A DNA stretch of 64,000 bases from Amycolatopsis alba DSM 44262 (lineage in GTDB: Bacteria > Actinomycetota > Actinomycetes > Mycobacteriales > Pseudonocardiaceae). The stretch lies in assembly GCF_000384215.1 (NCBI RefSeq), contig NZ_KB913032.1, forward strand, positions 2,993,665-3,057,664, read 5' to 3'. Position 1 is the first letter of the stretch, and the number at the start of each line of letters is the position of its first letter. The notes under the pieces were generated by a model. It did no database searches. It was given only the letters and a program-made list of their open reading frames with translations, and was not told the DNA's origin. This document shows positions 46,626 to 55,376 of this stretch, piece by piece. The position numbers and the translations under genes are program-made.

Positions 46626-47582
46626 TCAGGTCCCGCTGATCAGGCGCAGGGCCAGATCGGAGCTGAACTGACCGGCTTCGACGTTCGGCGCGATCCCGCA
46701 TTTGCCGTCGGAGTCACCGGGCACCTTGACCCAGAGCAGCATCTCGGCGCCGCCGCCGACCTGCGAAGGCGTCCCGAGCTTGCGACCGGCCGGGTTGCAC
46801 CACTCGGAACCCTTGGGGCCGTTGCCGTTGCGGCTCGTGTCGATGACGAACGGCTTGGTGTAGCCGTACTTGCTCGACAGCGCGGCACTGACGGCCTTGC
46901 CGTAGTTCGCCGAGTCGGTGGTGGTCTTGTAGTTCGACACGTTGATCACCAGACCGCGGATCGACTTCACCCCGACCGCGTTGAGCCGGTCGGCCATGGT
47001 CGCGGCGGGGATCCAGGTCGAGTTGCCGCCGTCCATGTAGGCCCAGGTGTTCGGGGCCTTGGCGGCGAACTGCTCGGCGGCGTACTTGAGCAGGTCGAGG
47101 CGGGTCTGGCGCTCACCGGCCGGCAGGCAGTCGACCTGCGCGAGCGCGTCCGGCTCGATGACGACGACCGCGGGCTTGCCGCCGATGCCGTCGGCGAAGT
47201 TCGAGATCCAGGTCTTGTACGCCTCCGGGCTGCCCGCGCCGCCACCGGAGTGACCGCCGCAGTCGCGGCCGGGGATGTTGTAGGCGACCAGGATCGGCAG
47301 CTTGTCCGCCACGTCGGCGGCGTAGGTGTAGCCGTCGACGGCCTTCTTGACGTCGCCGCTCCAGTTGCCGAACCAGCGTGCGCCCGCCTTGGTGGAGATG
47401 GCGGCCTTGATCTTGTCGGCGGTGCTGCCGGGGTGGTCCTTCACCCAGACCGCGGGGTTGGAGTTCGGGTCGACATAGAAGCCGTTGGTCTTCTCAAGGG
47501 GGTTGCCGTCGGCGGCCTGAGCCGGCGCGGCGATAAGGGCCAGCATTGAGGCGGCCAGCAGACCGAGCGTCTTGATGCGCAT
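46626..47582 (-). CDS. Secreted GH6 endoglucanase/cellobiohydrolase
   Basis: A 318-residue secreted cellulase of glycoside hydrolase family 6. A signal peptide leads (MRIKTLGLLAASMLALIAAP, cleavage near AQAAD). The catalytic domain contains VAYNIPGRDCGG (with the family Asp), VVVIEPDALAQVDC, MDGGNSTWI and the later LLWVKVPGDSDGKC. No cellulose-binding module is present, so it is a single-domain enzyme. ATG 47582 is used because it starts the signal peptide. An in-frame ATG at 47630 exists, but its ribosome-binding site lies inside the terminator hairpin of the upstream gene. Confidence 0.9.
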   Translation of the reverse strand: MRIKTLGLLAASMLALIAAPAQAADGNPLEKTNGFYVDPNSNPAVWVKDHPGSTADKIKAAISTKAGARWFGNWSGDVKKAVDGYTYAADVADKLPILVAYNIPGRDCGGHSGGGAGSPEAYKTWISNFADGIGGKPAVVVIEPDALAQVDCLPAGERQTRLDLLKYAAEQFAAKAPNTWAYMDGGNSTWIPAATMADRLNAVGVKSIRGLVINVSNYKTTTDSANYGKAVSAALSSKYGYTKPFVIDTSRNGNGPKGSEWCNPAGRKLGTPSQVGGGAEMLLWVKVPGDSDGKCGIAPNVEAGQFSSDLALRLISGT

Positions 47583-47630
47583 GCCCACCAGCTTCTCGAT
47601 CTTCTGTACAAGATTCGTACAACCCGACAT

Positions 47631-47669
47631 TTCGGCACCTACTCGCGGTGTCCGCGAGTAGGTGCCGAA
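47631..47669 (-). terminator. 18-bp hairpin after C39 protease gene
   Basis: TTCGGCACCTACTCGCGG (47631-47648) pairs perfectly with CCGCGAGTAGGTGCCGAA (47652-47669), with a three-base loop TGT. It starts seven bases after the C39 protease stop codon and precedes the GH6 gene on the same strand. Confidence 0.8.
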
Positions 47670-47675
47670 TGGCGA

Positions 47676-48335
47676 TCAGGCCGAGTAGCCCTTCGGCGGG
47701 ATCAGGGTGGCGAGCTGGTTGAAGGTGAGCCAGTAGATCTGGTTGCCGCCGAAGTTGGCCGGGTCGGCGATCTTCACCGTCATGTTGTCGCTGTTGTAGC
47801 CGATGATCGTGAAGTAGTGGTAGATCGTGTAGTTCGGGTAGCCCGGCGGGTGGTTGTTCGCCGGGGCGACGATGTTCGCGACGAGCGCGTAGCCCTTGTC
47901 GACGTCCAGCACGATGTCGCGCCACAGGAGGTCGCGCTGTGCCTGGGTCGGCGGGTCGTTCGGCATCTCCTTGGTCTCGTACCAGCCGCCGCCGATGTGG
48001 GCGTTGAGGACGCGGGTGACCTGCCCGATCCAGTCGGTGCCGTTGGTGCTGGTCGGGAGCTCGTTCGCGAGCTGCTGCTGGCTCGGCGGGTTGCCGTTCT
48101 TGGCCGAGATGGCGATCCGGGTGGCGGCCGGGCCGCACCAGTACCCGGTCTCCTGGATCTGGTACTGGATGTCGAGTTCGGCGGTCGCCCTGACCCCTTC
48201 GACCTTGGCGGGCGGCGCCATCGAGTTCACGAAGCCGGGATCTGCATACTTCTCTTGAGCGACGGCCACCGCCGGAGCGGTGATCAGTGCGGACACCGCG
48301 AGCGCGGCGACGACCGCGGTCCTGAGTCGACGCAT
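47676..48335 (-). CDS. Secreted C39-family cysteine peptidase-like protein
   Basis: A 219-residue secreted protein of the Peptidase_C39_2 family. A signal peptide is at residues 1-26 (basic start, LAVSALITAPAVAVAQ). The papain-like catalytic Cys is in GYWCGPAATRIAI (Cys67), and the His in NYTIYHYFTIIGYN, followed by an Asp/Asn in IADPANFGGNQ. The substrate is unknown. Relatives are common in actinobacteria as exported proteins without known function. It is followed by a strong hairpin and then the GH6 gene; both encode exported products but probably have separate transcripts. Confidence 0.85.
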   Translation of the reverse strand: MRRLRTAVVAALAVSALITAPAVAVAQEKYADPGFVNSMAPPAKVEGVRATAELDIQYQIQETGYWCGPAATRIAISAKNGNPPSQQQLANELPTSTNGTDWIGQVTRVLNAHIGGGWYETKEMPNDPPTQAQRDLLWRDIVLDVDKGYALVANIVAPANNHPPGYPNYTIYHYFTIIGYNSDNMTVKIADPANFGGNQIYWLTFNQLATLIPPKGYSA

Positions 48336-48502
48336 GGTAATCCTTCCCCAGTTTCACTTTTCAATGGTGAATAGTGAACAGAATTGCCCGTCCGGCGGCT
48401 TTTGTCTTGATCTCGACCAGCGCTTTCCCTGATCGGCGCACGACGAAAGTAGGATCGAACAAACGCTCAGGGGGCCTTCGGGCAATAGCGATCGTGCAGG
48501 TG

Positions 48503-49123
48503 ATGAAAAACGATCACGAGCAGGCGGGCTCGCGCGGACCGGACAGGCCGGATCTCGGCGGTCCCGACCCCGCGCCCGTCTTCGGCATGCTCTTCGACGC
48601 CCACGCGGCCCCGATGCAGCGCTACCTCGCGCGCCGCGTCGGCACCGAGACCGCGCACGACCTCGTCGCCGAGACGTTCCTCGTGGCACTCCGGCGGCGG
48701 GAGACGTACCGCCCGGAGGCCGGGACGGCGAGGGCGTGGCTCTACGGCATCGCGACCAACCTGCTCCGGCACCACGTCCGCACGGAGACCCGCGCGCTCA
48801 ACGCGACGGCCCGGCTCGCGGCCGCCGACCAGGTGGTCTCGGCCGGGCACGACGGCCGCGTCGCCGAGCGAGTCGACGCGCAGTCCCGCGCGGCCTTGCT
48901 GGCGGGCGCGCTGGCGGAACTGAGCGTCGCGGACCGCGACACCCTGCTGCTGGTCTCCTGGGCGGGCCTGGATCCCGGCGAGGTGGCCGAGGCGCTGGGG
49001 ATCCCCGCCGGGACGGTCAGATCACGGCTGCACCGGATCCGAAGATGGCTGCGTGCCAACGCACCAGAGTCCACAAAGGACGCATCGAGCACGAAGGAGG
49101 AGGGCGAAAGTGCACGGCGATAG
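48503..49123 (+). CDS. ECF sigma factor
   Basis: A 206-residue sigma factor of the ECF type. Region 2 contains AHDLVAETFLVALRRRETYR and TARAWLYGIATNLLRHHVR. Region 4 contains LSVADRDTLLLVSWAGL and the helix-turn-helix GEVAEALGIPAGTVRSRLHR. ATG 48503 is chosen; the frame is open for 130 bases upstream, but that extension lacks similarity. The next gene overlaps it by 14 bases and encodes a membrane-anchored partner of the CU044_5270 type, a pairing frequent in actinobacteria and likely a sigma/anti-sigma-like couple. Confidence 0.9.
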   Translation: MKNDHEQAGSRGPDRPDLGGPDPAPVFGMLFDAHAAPMQRYLARRVGTETAHDLVAETFLVALRRRETYRPEAGTARAWLYGIATNLLRHHVRTETRALNATARLAAADQVVSAGHDGRVAERVDAQSRAALLAGALAELSVADRDTLLLVSWAGLDPGEVAEALGIPAGTVRSRLHRIRRWLRANAPESTKDASSTKEEGESARR

Positions 49124-50279
49124 CATCCGGAAGGTGTGGTCCGAGGCCGAACTCGACGAGGCGCTGGCCGAACTCCACGCCGAGCCGGAGACCCGGCAGG
49201 ACGAACTGTCCCGCGCCAGGGCCTCGCTTCTGCGCGCCGCCGGCGAGGCCGAGGGCGAGATCCTCCCCGTGACAGCGCCGCCCCCGGCAAAAAAACGCCA
49301 GGGCGCGTGGCGATGGATCGCGGCCGCGGCCGCCGCGGCGCTGGTGTCCGGCGGCGGGATCGTGGCGACGAACGTCTTCACCGGCACCGGCGGCCAGGAC
49401 CCCGCGGCCCCCGCGACCGCCGCCACGGGCGATGACGTGCTCAAGGACCTTCGCGGCGCCGATCTCCCCCTGGCGGGCAACCAGTACTGGCTCTCCACCG
49501 AGTCGACCTGGACGACGCGGATCGGCAGCAAGAGCGGGGTGATCTACCAGACACACGAGATCCAGGAGCGGTGGCTGCCCTCGGACTGGTCCGTCCGGCA
49601 CCGGACGCGGCTCGCCAGGACCGGCGAGGTCCGCTGGATCAAGGGCGACCAGGAGGCGGCCAGGTCGGCGGGCGACATGATCCCCGGCAGGACGGTCGAC
49701 ACCGGCTGGGAAGGCCCACCGCCTCCGACGGGTGGACCTGTTTCCGGCGAGCACACCACCTCGGCCCCGATGGCCCCGCCCCGGTCGGCGACCACGACGA
49801 GTGAGCCTCCGGAGGCACCCGTCTCGACCCAAGGGCCCAAGCCTCCGCGGATCAGCTGGACGACTCCGACGAAGGAACTCCTCGACTCGCTTCCCACGGA
49901 CCCGGCGAAGCTGCTCGAACGGCTGCGCGGCGACAACGGGGACGATGAGGCGGAGACGGCGCCCAAGATGTTCGACAAGGTCTACAGCATCATGCGTTCG
50001 TCTCACGGCTACGGCGAGCTTCGAGTGGCGCTGTGCAAGGCGCTCGCGACGACTCCGGGGATCACGCTCGAGACGAACGTGACCACCTCCGACCGCCGTC
50101 CGGCCATCTCGTTCTCGGTCCGGAAGAAAGACCTGATCGAGACGTTCGTCGTGGACCTGGGCACAGCGCACATCACGAGCCACGGCGCCGCCCGGAACCG
50201 GTCCGACCCGGACTTCCCTGGGCTGGTGCTGTACGACACGACGGTGACGACGCAGGTCACCGACCGGGCGGGTCCCTAA
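49110..50279 (+). CDS. CU044_5270-type membrane protein, partner of the sigma factor
   Basis: A 389-residue protein. The N-terminal 75 residues are cytoplasmic and acidic, with WSEAELDEALAELH and repeated Leu/Arg heptads that could bind the sigma factor. One membrane helix is at about residues 70-92 (WIAAAAAAALVSGGGIVAT), and the 290-residue exterior has a Pro/Thr-rich linker in the middle and GYGELRVALCKALAT near residue 310. The GTG at 49110 follows GGAGGAGGG and overlaps the sigma gene, indicating translational coupling. This family is often paired with ECF sigma factors; anti-sigma function is inferred. It converges on radA with a four-base overlap. Confidence 0.82.
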   Translation: MHGDSIRKVWSEAELDEALAELHAEPETRQDELSRARASLLRAAGEAEGEILPVTAPPPAKKRQGAWRWIAAAAAAALVSGGGIVATNVFTGTGGQDPAAPATAATGDDVLKDLRGADLPLAGNQYWLSTESTWTTRIGSKSGVIYQTHEIQERWLPSDWSVRHRTRLARTGEVRWIKGDQEAARSAGDMIPGRTVDTGWEGPPPPTGGPVSGEHTTSAPMAPPRSATTTSEPPEAPVSTQGPKPPRISWTTPTKELLDSLPTDPAKLLERLRGDNGDDEAETAPKMFDKVYSIMRSSHGYGELRVALCKALATTPGITLETNVTTSDRRPAISFSVRKKDLIETFVVDLGTAHITSHGAARNRSDPDFPGLVLYDTTVTTQVTDRAGP

Positions 50280-51634
50280 CGCGCGTGCTTGGCGGCGTTG
50301 AGGGCGCTTCCGACGTCGGCGACCTCCAGCACCCGGATGCCCGGCGGGATCTTGCCGGAGTCGGGCGGCACCAGCGCGTAGGTGAAGCCGAGCCGGGCGG
50401 CCTCCGCGAGCCGCCGCCCGACGCTCGGCACCCGCCGGACCTCACCCGACAACCCGACCTCGCCCATCGCGACCAGCTTGGGCGAGAGCGGGGTGTCCCG
50501 CGCCGACGAGATCAGGGCCAGCACCACCGCGAGGTCGATGCCGGGCTCGGTGATCTTCATGCCGCCGACGGTCGCCACGTAGACGTCCTTGTCGCCGACC
50601 TTGATGTTCGCCCGCTTCTCGACCACGGCCAGCACCATCGCGACCCGTGCCGAATCGAGACCGCTCACCGCGCGCCGTGGCTGCGGTGACTGAGTCGCCG
50701 AAACGAGCGCCTGGACCTCGCCCAGCAGCGGCCGCTTGCCCTCCATGGTCACCGTGACGGCGGTGCCCGCGACCGGCTCGGTCGTGTGACTCAAGAACAG
50801 TCCCGACGGGTCGGGGACGCCGACGATGCCCTCCTCGACCAGTTCGAAGCAGCCGATCTCGTCGGCGGCGCCGAAGCGGTTCTTGATCCCGCGCAGCATC
50901 CGCAGCGTCGAATGCTTGTCGCCCTCGAACTGCAGGACGACGTCGACCAGATGCTCCAGCACGCGGGGACCGGCGACCGAACCGTCCTTCGTGACGTGCC
51001 CGACCAGCACGATCGGCAGTCCGCGTTCCTTGGCCAGCGCGACCAGCCCGGAGGTGACCGCGCGGACCTGGGTGACCCCGCCCGGCGCGCCCTCCACCTG
51101 GGGCGAGGCCATGGTCTGGACCGAGTCGACGATCAGCACCCCCGGCTTGACGGCGTCGACGTGGCCGAGGATCGCGGAGAGATCGCTCTCGGCCGCGAGG
51201 AACATCTCGCCGTGGACGTTGCCGGTGCGTTCGGCGCGCAGGCGTACCTGCCCCGCCGACTCCTCGCCGGTGACGTACAGCGCGCGGCCCGCGGTGGCCG
51301 CCCACTGGTAGGCGACCTCCAGCAGGAGGGTCGACTTGCCGACTCCTGGCTCACCGGCGAGCAGGATGACCGCACCCGGCACGAACCCGCCGCCGAGCAC
51401 ACGGTCCAGTTCGGAGACGCCGGTGGGCTTGGCCCGCGCCGTCTCGACGTCGACCTCGCCGATCGGGCGCGCCGGGGCACTGGGCGCCCCGGCTGCGACC
51501 CTGGCTATCGCGGGACGGGCGTCGCCGCGTTCCTCCAGGGTTCCCCACGCCTGACATTCGGGGCAGCGCCCGACCCACTTCGGCGCTTCGTACCCGCATT
51601 CACCGCAGCGGTAGGTGCTGCCTTTCTTGACCAC
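50276..51634 (-). CDS. radA: DNA repair protein RadA
   Basis: A 452-residue RadA/Sms, a RecA-related helicase promoting branch migration in recombination and repair. An N-terminal four-Cys zinc finger is at about residues 8-27 (CGECGYEAPKWVGRCPEC). Walker A is GEPGVGKST at about 93-101, the RadA-specific motif IKNRFGAADE is at about residue 250, and a Lon-protease-like C-terminal domain follows, with LALISSARDTPLSPKLVAMG. All expected motifs are intact. Its promoter lies in the spacer following the 27-bp hairpin. Confidence 0.96.
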   Translation of the reverse strand: MVKKGSTYRCGECGYEAPKWVGRCPECQAWGTLEERGDARPAIARVAAGAPSAPARPIGEVDVETARAKPTGVSELDRVLGGGFVPGAVILLAGEPGVGKSTLLLEVAYQWAATAGRALYVTGEESAGQVRLRAERTGNVHGEMFLAAESDLSAILGHVDAVKPGVLIVDSVQTMASPQVEGAPGGVTQVRAVTSGLVALAKERGLPIVLVGHVTKDGSVAGPRVLEHLVDVVLQFEGDKHSTLRMLRGIKNRFGAADEIGCFELVEEGIVGVPDPSGLFLSHTTEPVAGTAVTVTMEGKRPLLGEVQALVSATQSPQPRRAVSGLDSARVAMVLAVVEKRANIKVGDKDVYVATVGGMKITEPGIDLAVVLALISSARDTPLSPKLVAMGEVGLSGEVRRVPSVGRRLAEAARLGFTYALVPPDSGKIPPGIRVLEVADVGSALNAAKHAR

Positions 51635-51686
51635 TCCGCGAGGCTAGCGGCCGCCACCGACAATCCCCGGCAGCGACGGACCCGCA

Positions 51687-51745
51687 AAGTACGTGAAGGC
51701 CCCCTTCACTGCGTCTAGCGCAGTGAAGGGGGCCTTCACGTACTT
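51687..51745. terminator. 27-bp perfect hairpin between lipoprotein gene and radA
   Basis: The left arm 51687-51713 (AAGTACGTGAAGGCCCCCTT then CACTGCG) and right arm 51719-51745 are perfect complements over 27 bp, with loop TCTAG. It begins nine bases after the lipoprotein stop codon (minus strand) and shares its GTGAAGGCCCCCTTCAC core with the repeats in the 46.2-46.6 kb spacer. Confidence 0.85.
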
Positions 51746-51754
51746 CTGGAGGAC

Positions 51755-52477
51755 TTAGTGCCCGCCCTTGGCTTCCTTCTTCGGCGCGGGCTCCCGGCTG
51801 CCGGGGTGCGACGGCGCGGCGACCGGCAGGTCCAGCGTGATCGAACCGGAGTTCTTGAAGACGAAGGTGACCTTGATCGTCTGCCCCGCCCACAGCGGCT
51901 GCTTCAGACCCTGGAGCACGACCGTGGCCTTGCCCACCTCGCCCGGCGCGGCGGACGACTCGGGGCCCGCGGACGGCGTGATCGTCCCGGCGACCTCCGA
52001 CGGCGGGGCGCCGGACGCGCTGCTCGAAGGAGCCCCCGAGGACGACGGCGCGCCTGAAGACGACGGCGCCGAGGAGGGGGCACTCGTCGGAGCGACCTCC
52101 TTGGTCGACTCGACCGCGTCCGACGGGCCGATCACGAGCGCGTGGCTCGAGACGATGGCCTTGGCGCCGGAGATCTTGGCGTCACCGGTGGTGGCTTCGG
52201 AGGAGACCGAGACGAGCTCGTCGTCCTGCTTGCCCTGGTTCACGATGGTCACCGTCAGCGGCACGGCGGCACCGGCCGGGTACGCCTGGCCCTCGGTGGG
52301 GAACTGGAGCGCGGCGTTCCGCAGCACCAGGTCCTTCGCCTGCGCGTACGTCCCGTTCACCGCGGGCTGCTGCGAGTCGGTCTGGGTGATCTGACCAGCA
52401 CCGCAGCCGGCGAGCACGAGCGCGGCGCCGAGCGCCAGCACACCTGCGCCGAACACGCGACGATTCTGCAGCCTCAC
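51755..52477 (-). CDS. Lipoprotein, possible PCu(A)C-like
   Basis: A 240-residue exported lipoprotein. A signal sequence leads, ending in lipobox LVLAGC (Cys about residue 24). An Ig-like beta domain with VPLTVTIVNQGKQDDELVSV follows, then a Ser/Ala/Pro-rich low-complexity linker of about 50 residues, and a C-terminal segment with TVVLQGLKQPLWAGQTIKVT. The overall layout resembles actinobacterial copper-chaperone PCu(A)C-like proteins, but a Met/His metal-binding motif is not evident, so metal binding is uncertain. GTG 52477 with GGAAGGA upstream fits the lipoprotein signal better than the in-frame ATG 21 bases upstream. Confidence 0.75.
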   Translation of the reverse strand: MRLQNRRVFGAGVLALGAALVLAGCGAGQITQTDSQQPAVNGTYAQAKDLVLRNAALQFPTEGQAYPAGAAVPLTVTIVNQGKQDDELVSVSSEATTGDAKISGAKAIVSSHALVIGPSDAVESTKEVAPTSAPSSAPSSSGAPSSSGAPSSSASGAPPSEVAGTITPSAGPESSAAPGEVGKATVVLQGLKQPLWAGQTIKVTFVFKNSGSITLDLPVAAPSHPGSREPAPKKEAKGGH

Positions 52478-52774
52478 GTCGGAGTCCTTCCATCTCACGG
52501 CCTCTTCACCGCGAAGACTAGCCGGGCGGCTTCACGGGCGGAGAACCCGGTGCGTGTTGACACGCCACCAATGCGGTGACGTACCCAAGATCAACCGTCC
52601 ACAAAGGATTTGGAAATCGTTCGCTTCTCACCTGCATGAGCACGGGCGAATTGGGTTTGTCAACCCCCCGGCGGACCACTGTCAGGCCGCTGACCTGCGA
52701 CGACGATCGCGGGCCACTAGGTGGGCCTCGTCGGCACGTGCTAAGATGAATTCAGCGAAAGGGGCAGAGGACAC

Positions 52775-53266
52775 ATGGTTTTCAAGGTCGGAGAGACCGT
52801 CGTCTACCCGCACCACGGTGCCGCACTCATCGAAGCCATCGAGACCCGCGTGATCAAGGGCGAGGAGAAGAAGTACCTCGTCCTCAAAGTCGCGCAAGGG
52901 GATCTTACGGTTCGCGTGCCCGCTGACAACGCCGAGATCGTCGGCGTTCGTGATGTCGTCGGGCAAGAAGGACTGGACAAGGTTTTCGACGTTCTGCGTG
53001 CTCCGCACACCGAAGAGCCCACCAACTGGTCTCGTCGGTACAAGGCCAACCTCGAGAAGCTCGCCTCCGGCGATGTGAACAAGGTGGCCGAAGTGGTGCG
53101 CGACCTCTGGCGGCGAGAGAAGGACCGCGGACTTTCAGCCGGCGAGAAGCGCATGCTGGCGAAGGCGCGGCAAATTCTGGTCAGCGAGCTCGCGCTCGCG
53201 GAGGGCACCGACGAGGACAAGGCTGAAGTCCTCCTCGACGAAGTTCTGGAAACCGCGGCAGTCTGA
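52775..53266 (+). CDS. carD: CarD family RNA polymerase-binding regulator
   Basis: A 163-residue CarD, which binds the RNA polymerase beta subunit and stabilises open promoter complexes at rRNA and housekeeping promoters. The N-terminal Tudor-like interaction domain begins [20 protein letters not shown], and the C-terminal helical DNA-binding domain includes [17 protein letters not shown] and [19 protein letters not shown]. Length and sequence closely match mycobacterial CarD. Upstream, TAAGAT (52742-52747) could be a -10 element. It leads the conserved carD-ispD-ispF order. Confidence 0.96.
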   Translation: MVFKVGETVVYPHHGAALIEAIETRVIKGEEKKYLVLKVAQGDLTVRVPADNAEIVGVRDVVGQEGLDKVFDVLRAPHTEEPTNWSRRYKANLEKLASGDVNKVAEVVRDLWRREKDRGLSAGEKRMLAKARQILVSELALAEGTDEDKAEVLLDEVLETAAV

Positions 53267-53325
53267 ACCGGCGGATGTCCCACGCCAGGTGAGGCTGCGG
53301 GGGATACCACTACGATCGCGCACAT

Positions 53326-53988
53326 ATGAGCACCGTCCATATGAGCACAATCGTGTTCGTCACTGTCGTTCGACACCATGCCTCCGACGCGGAGCTCGCT
53401 CTCGCGCCGGTCAATGGTGAGGCTCTACTGACGCACACTGTGCGGGGGCTGCTGGCTCTGCCGGATCTCGATCTGGTGGTCGTGGCGGCCCCCGAGCGGT
53501 GTGCTCATTTGTTTTCAGCCGCCCTCGACGGCTTGGAAGACAGTGGCTTCGACAAGCGTTGCCGGATAGTACCCGGACAATCACTCAGGCACGCATTCGA
53601 CACCGTCGCGGCGGAAATCGCCGGAGATCCGGTCCTCCTCGTGCACGACGCCTTGCGCGCTTTCACTCCCGCGGACACGGTCCGTACCGTCGCGGACGCG
53701 GTCCGTGCGGGTTCCCGTTTCGTGGCACCCGTACTACCGATGGCCGACACCGTGAAGGTGACTGACGCGGCGAAGGTGATTACGGGAACCGAAGACCGCG
53801 CATACCTGCGTACGGCGCAAACACCTCTCGGCTTCACTCGTGAGACTTTTCTCTCGTATGCCGATAAACCGTCTCTCGATGGCGCACACACCGTCCCCGG
53901 ACATCCCGATGCGATGCGCGTCACCAATTCGTTCGAACTGAAGCTGGCCGAAGCGATCGCGGTGGCCGGAAAAGAGGATGTGCTGTGA
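53326..53988 (+). CDS. ispD: IspD-like cytidylyltransferase with degenerate N-terminus
   Basis: A 220-residue protein in the position and with the C-terminal two thirds of 2-C-methyl-D-erythritol 4-phosphate cytidylyltransferase ([16 protein letters not shown] and [17 protein letters not shown] correspond to conserved IspD segments). The N-terminal CTP-binding motif that normally reads PAAGxGxRxGxxxPKxF is not recognisable; [20 protein letters not shown] stands there instead. Other core residues also deviate (DALRA for DAARA, QTPLGF for QTPQGF). It overlaps ispF. It could be a divergent but active enzyme, or a decayed copy replaced by another ispD elsewhere. ATG 53341 is an alternative start. 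Confidence 0.7.
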   Translation: MSTVHMSTIVFVTVVRHHASDAELALAPVNGEALLTHTVRGLLALPDLDLVVVAAPERCAHLFSAALDGLEDSGFDKRCRIVPGQSLRHAFDTVAAEIAGDPVLLVHDALRAFTPADTVRTVADAVRAGSRFVAPVLPMADTVKVTDAAKVITGTEDRAYLRTAQTPLGFTRETFLSYADKPSLDGAHTVPGHPDAMRVTNSFELKLAEAIAVAGKEDVL

Positions 53989-54455
53989 GGATCGGCAACG
54001 GCGTCGACGTCCATCCGATCGAAGCGGGCCGCGAATGCTGGATCGCCGGTCTCCTCTGGCCCGGCGTCGACGGTTGCGCGGGACATTCCGACGGTGACGT
54101 CGCGGCGCACGCGCTGTGCGACGCGCTGCTGTCCGCGGCCGGGCTCGGCGATCTCGGCGCGGTGTTCGGCACCGGCGACCCGCGGTGGGCGGGCAAGCAC
54201 GGCGTCGAGTTCCTCGCGGAGGCGCGGCGGCTGGTCGAGGCGGGCGGCTGGACCGTCGGGAACGCGACCGTCCAGATCGTCGGCAACGCGCCGCGCGTCG
54301 GGAAGCGCCGCGAAGAGGCGCAGCAGGTGCTGAGCGAGGCCGTCGGCGGGCCGGTGAGCGTCTCCGGGACGACGACCGACGGGCTCGGCCTCACCGGACG
54401 CGGCGAAGGCATCGCGGCGTTCGCGACGGCGTTGCTGCTGCCCTCGCAGGAATAG
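53985..54455 (+). CDS. ispF: 2-C-methyl-D-erythritol 2,4-cyclodiphosphate synthase
   Basis: A 156-residue IspF, catalysing cyclisation in the MEP isoprenoid pathway. The metal-binding Asp/His are in [14 protein letters not shown], the helix is [18 protein letters not shown], and the C-terminal motif [18 protein letters not shown] is intact. It matches mycobacterial IspF in length and spacing. GTG 53985 overlaps the stop of the IspD-like gene by four bases. Unlike its partner, it shows no degeneration. Confidence 0.94.
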   Translation: MRIGNGVDVHPIEAGRECWIAGLLWPGVDGCAGHSDGDVAAHALCDALLSAAGLGDLGAVFGTGDPRWAGKHGVEFLAEARRLVEAGGWTVGNATVQIVGNAPRVGKRREEAQQVLSEAVGGPVSVSGTTTDGLGLTGRGEGIAAFATALLLPSQE

Positions 54456-54483
54456 CCCGCGCCGGGGGCCGGTTCGGACTGTC

Positions 54484-54879
54484 ATGGCAGTCACACTTCC
54501 CGAACCGGTCCGCGAACTGGTGGACGGCAAGAACTTCGCGACCGTGGCCACGCTGGACGCCGACGGCGGCCCGCAGACCTCGGTCATCTGGGTGGGCATC
54601 GACGACGGCGATCTGGTCTTCAGCGCCACCGAAGACAGGCTGAAGGTGCGAAACCTGCGTCGCGATCCTCGCGCGAGCGTGTCGATCACCGACGCCGCGG
54701 ACCCGTACCGGCACACCCAGCTGCGCGGCACGGTCACGATCACCCCGGATCCGGACAAGACGTTGCCGAAGACGCTCAGCCACAAGTACCTCGGCAAGGA
54801 CTACCCGCCGGAAGGCCCGGAAGTCGAACGGGTGATCGTCCGCCTGCGCGTCGATCGAATCGCCGGGAACGTCCGGTGA
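54484..54879 (+). CDS. PPOX-class F420/FMN-dependent oxidoreductase
   Basis: A 131-residue split-beta-barrel flavin- or F420-binding protein of the pyridoxamine-phosphate-oxidase-like superfamily (TIGR03618 type). Motifs are NFATVATLDADGGPQTSVIW near the N-terminus, then LKVRNLRRDPRASVSITDAA and YLGKDYPPEG. Substrate unknown. It is followed 22 bases later by a paralogue of identical length, so the two likely arose by tandem duplication and may form homo- or heterodimers. Confidence 0.88.
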   Translation: MAVTLPEPVRELVDGKNFATVATLDADGGPQTSVIWVGIDDGDLVFSATEDRLKVRNLRRDPRASVSITDAADPYRHTQLRGTVTITPDPDKTLPKTLSHKYLGKDYPPEGPEVERVIVRLRVDRIAGNVR

Positions 54880-54901
54880 TCAGGCTGATTAGGATTCGGA
54901 C

Positions 54902-55297
54902 ATGGGTGTGACTTTCAACGACGCGACCAAGAAACTCCTCGACGGCAACAACTTCCCGGTCCTCGCGACGCTCAACGCCGACGGCTCCGCGCAGACGTCC
55001 GTGCTGTGGGCGAAGCGGGACGGCGACACGATCGTCTTCGCGACCGTCCGCGGCCGTCTCAAGGAGCGGAACATGGCCAGGGACCCGCGGGTGTCCGTCT
55101 CGGTCTTCGAGCAGGAGAACCCGTACAACTACGTCGAGATCCGCGGGACCGTGGAGATGACCGACGAGGGCGGGCGCGAGCTGATCAACGAGCTTTCGCA
55201 CAAGTACCTCGGCAAGGACTACCCGGACGAGCCGGCGGAGGTCGTCCGGGTGCTGGTCCGGATCACGCCCACCAAGATCACCGGCAACGCGGCCTGA
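54902..55297 (+). CDS. PPOX-class F420/FMN-dependent oxidoreductase, tandem paralogue
   Basis: A 131-residue paralogue of the preceding gene, aligned over its whole length: NFPVLATLNADGSAQTSVLW, LKERNMARDPRVSVSVFEQ and YLGKDYPDEP. The central strand differs (ENPYNYVEIRG instead of DPYRHTQLRG), in the substrate-facing part of the barrel, so specificity has probably diverged. A 15-bp hairpin terminator follows, suggesting the two genes form one transcript, possibly continuing from carD-ispD-ispF. Confidence 0.88.
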   Translation: MGVTFNDATKKLLDGNNFPVLATLNADGSAQTSVLWAKRDGDTIVFATVRGRLKERNMARDPRVSVSVFEQENPYNYVEIRGTVEMTDEGGRELINELSHKYLGKDYPDEPAEVVRVLVRITPTKITGNAA

Positions 55298-55306
55298 CGA
55301 GCGTCG

Positions 55307-55341
55307 TGAACGGCCCGTTCCCGCCAGGAACGGGCCGTTCA
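55307..55341 (+). terminator. Intrinsic terminator after PPOX pair
   Basis: TGAACGGCCCGTTCC (55307-55321) pairs perfectly with GGAACGGGCCGTTCA (55327-55341), a 15-bp stem with a five-base loop, ten bases after the stop codon. Confidence 0.85.
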
Positions 55342-55376
55342 TCTCACACGCGAGGAGAGGCAAGGACCCCACGATC

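Noticed and set aside
47583..47630. GH6 gene starting at ATG 47630
   Set aside because: It would place its ribosome-binding site inside the 18-bp terminator hairpin and put polar residues ahead of the signal peptide.
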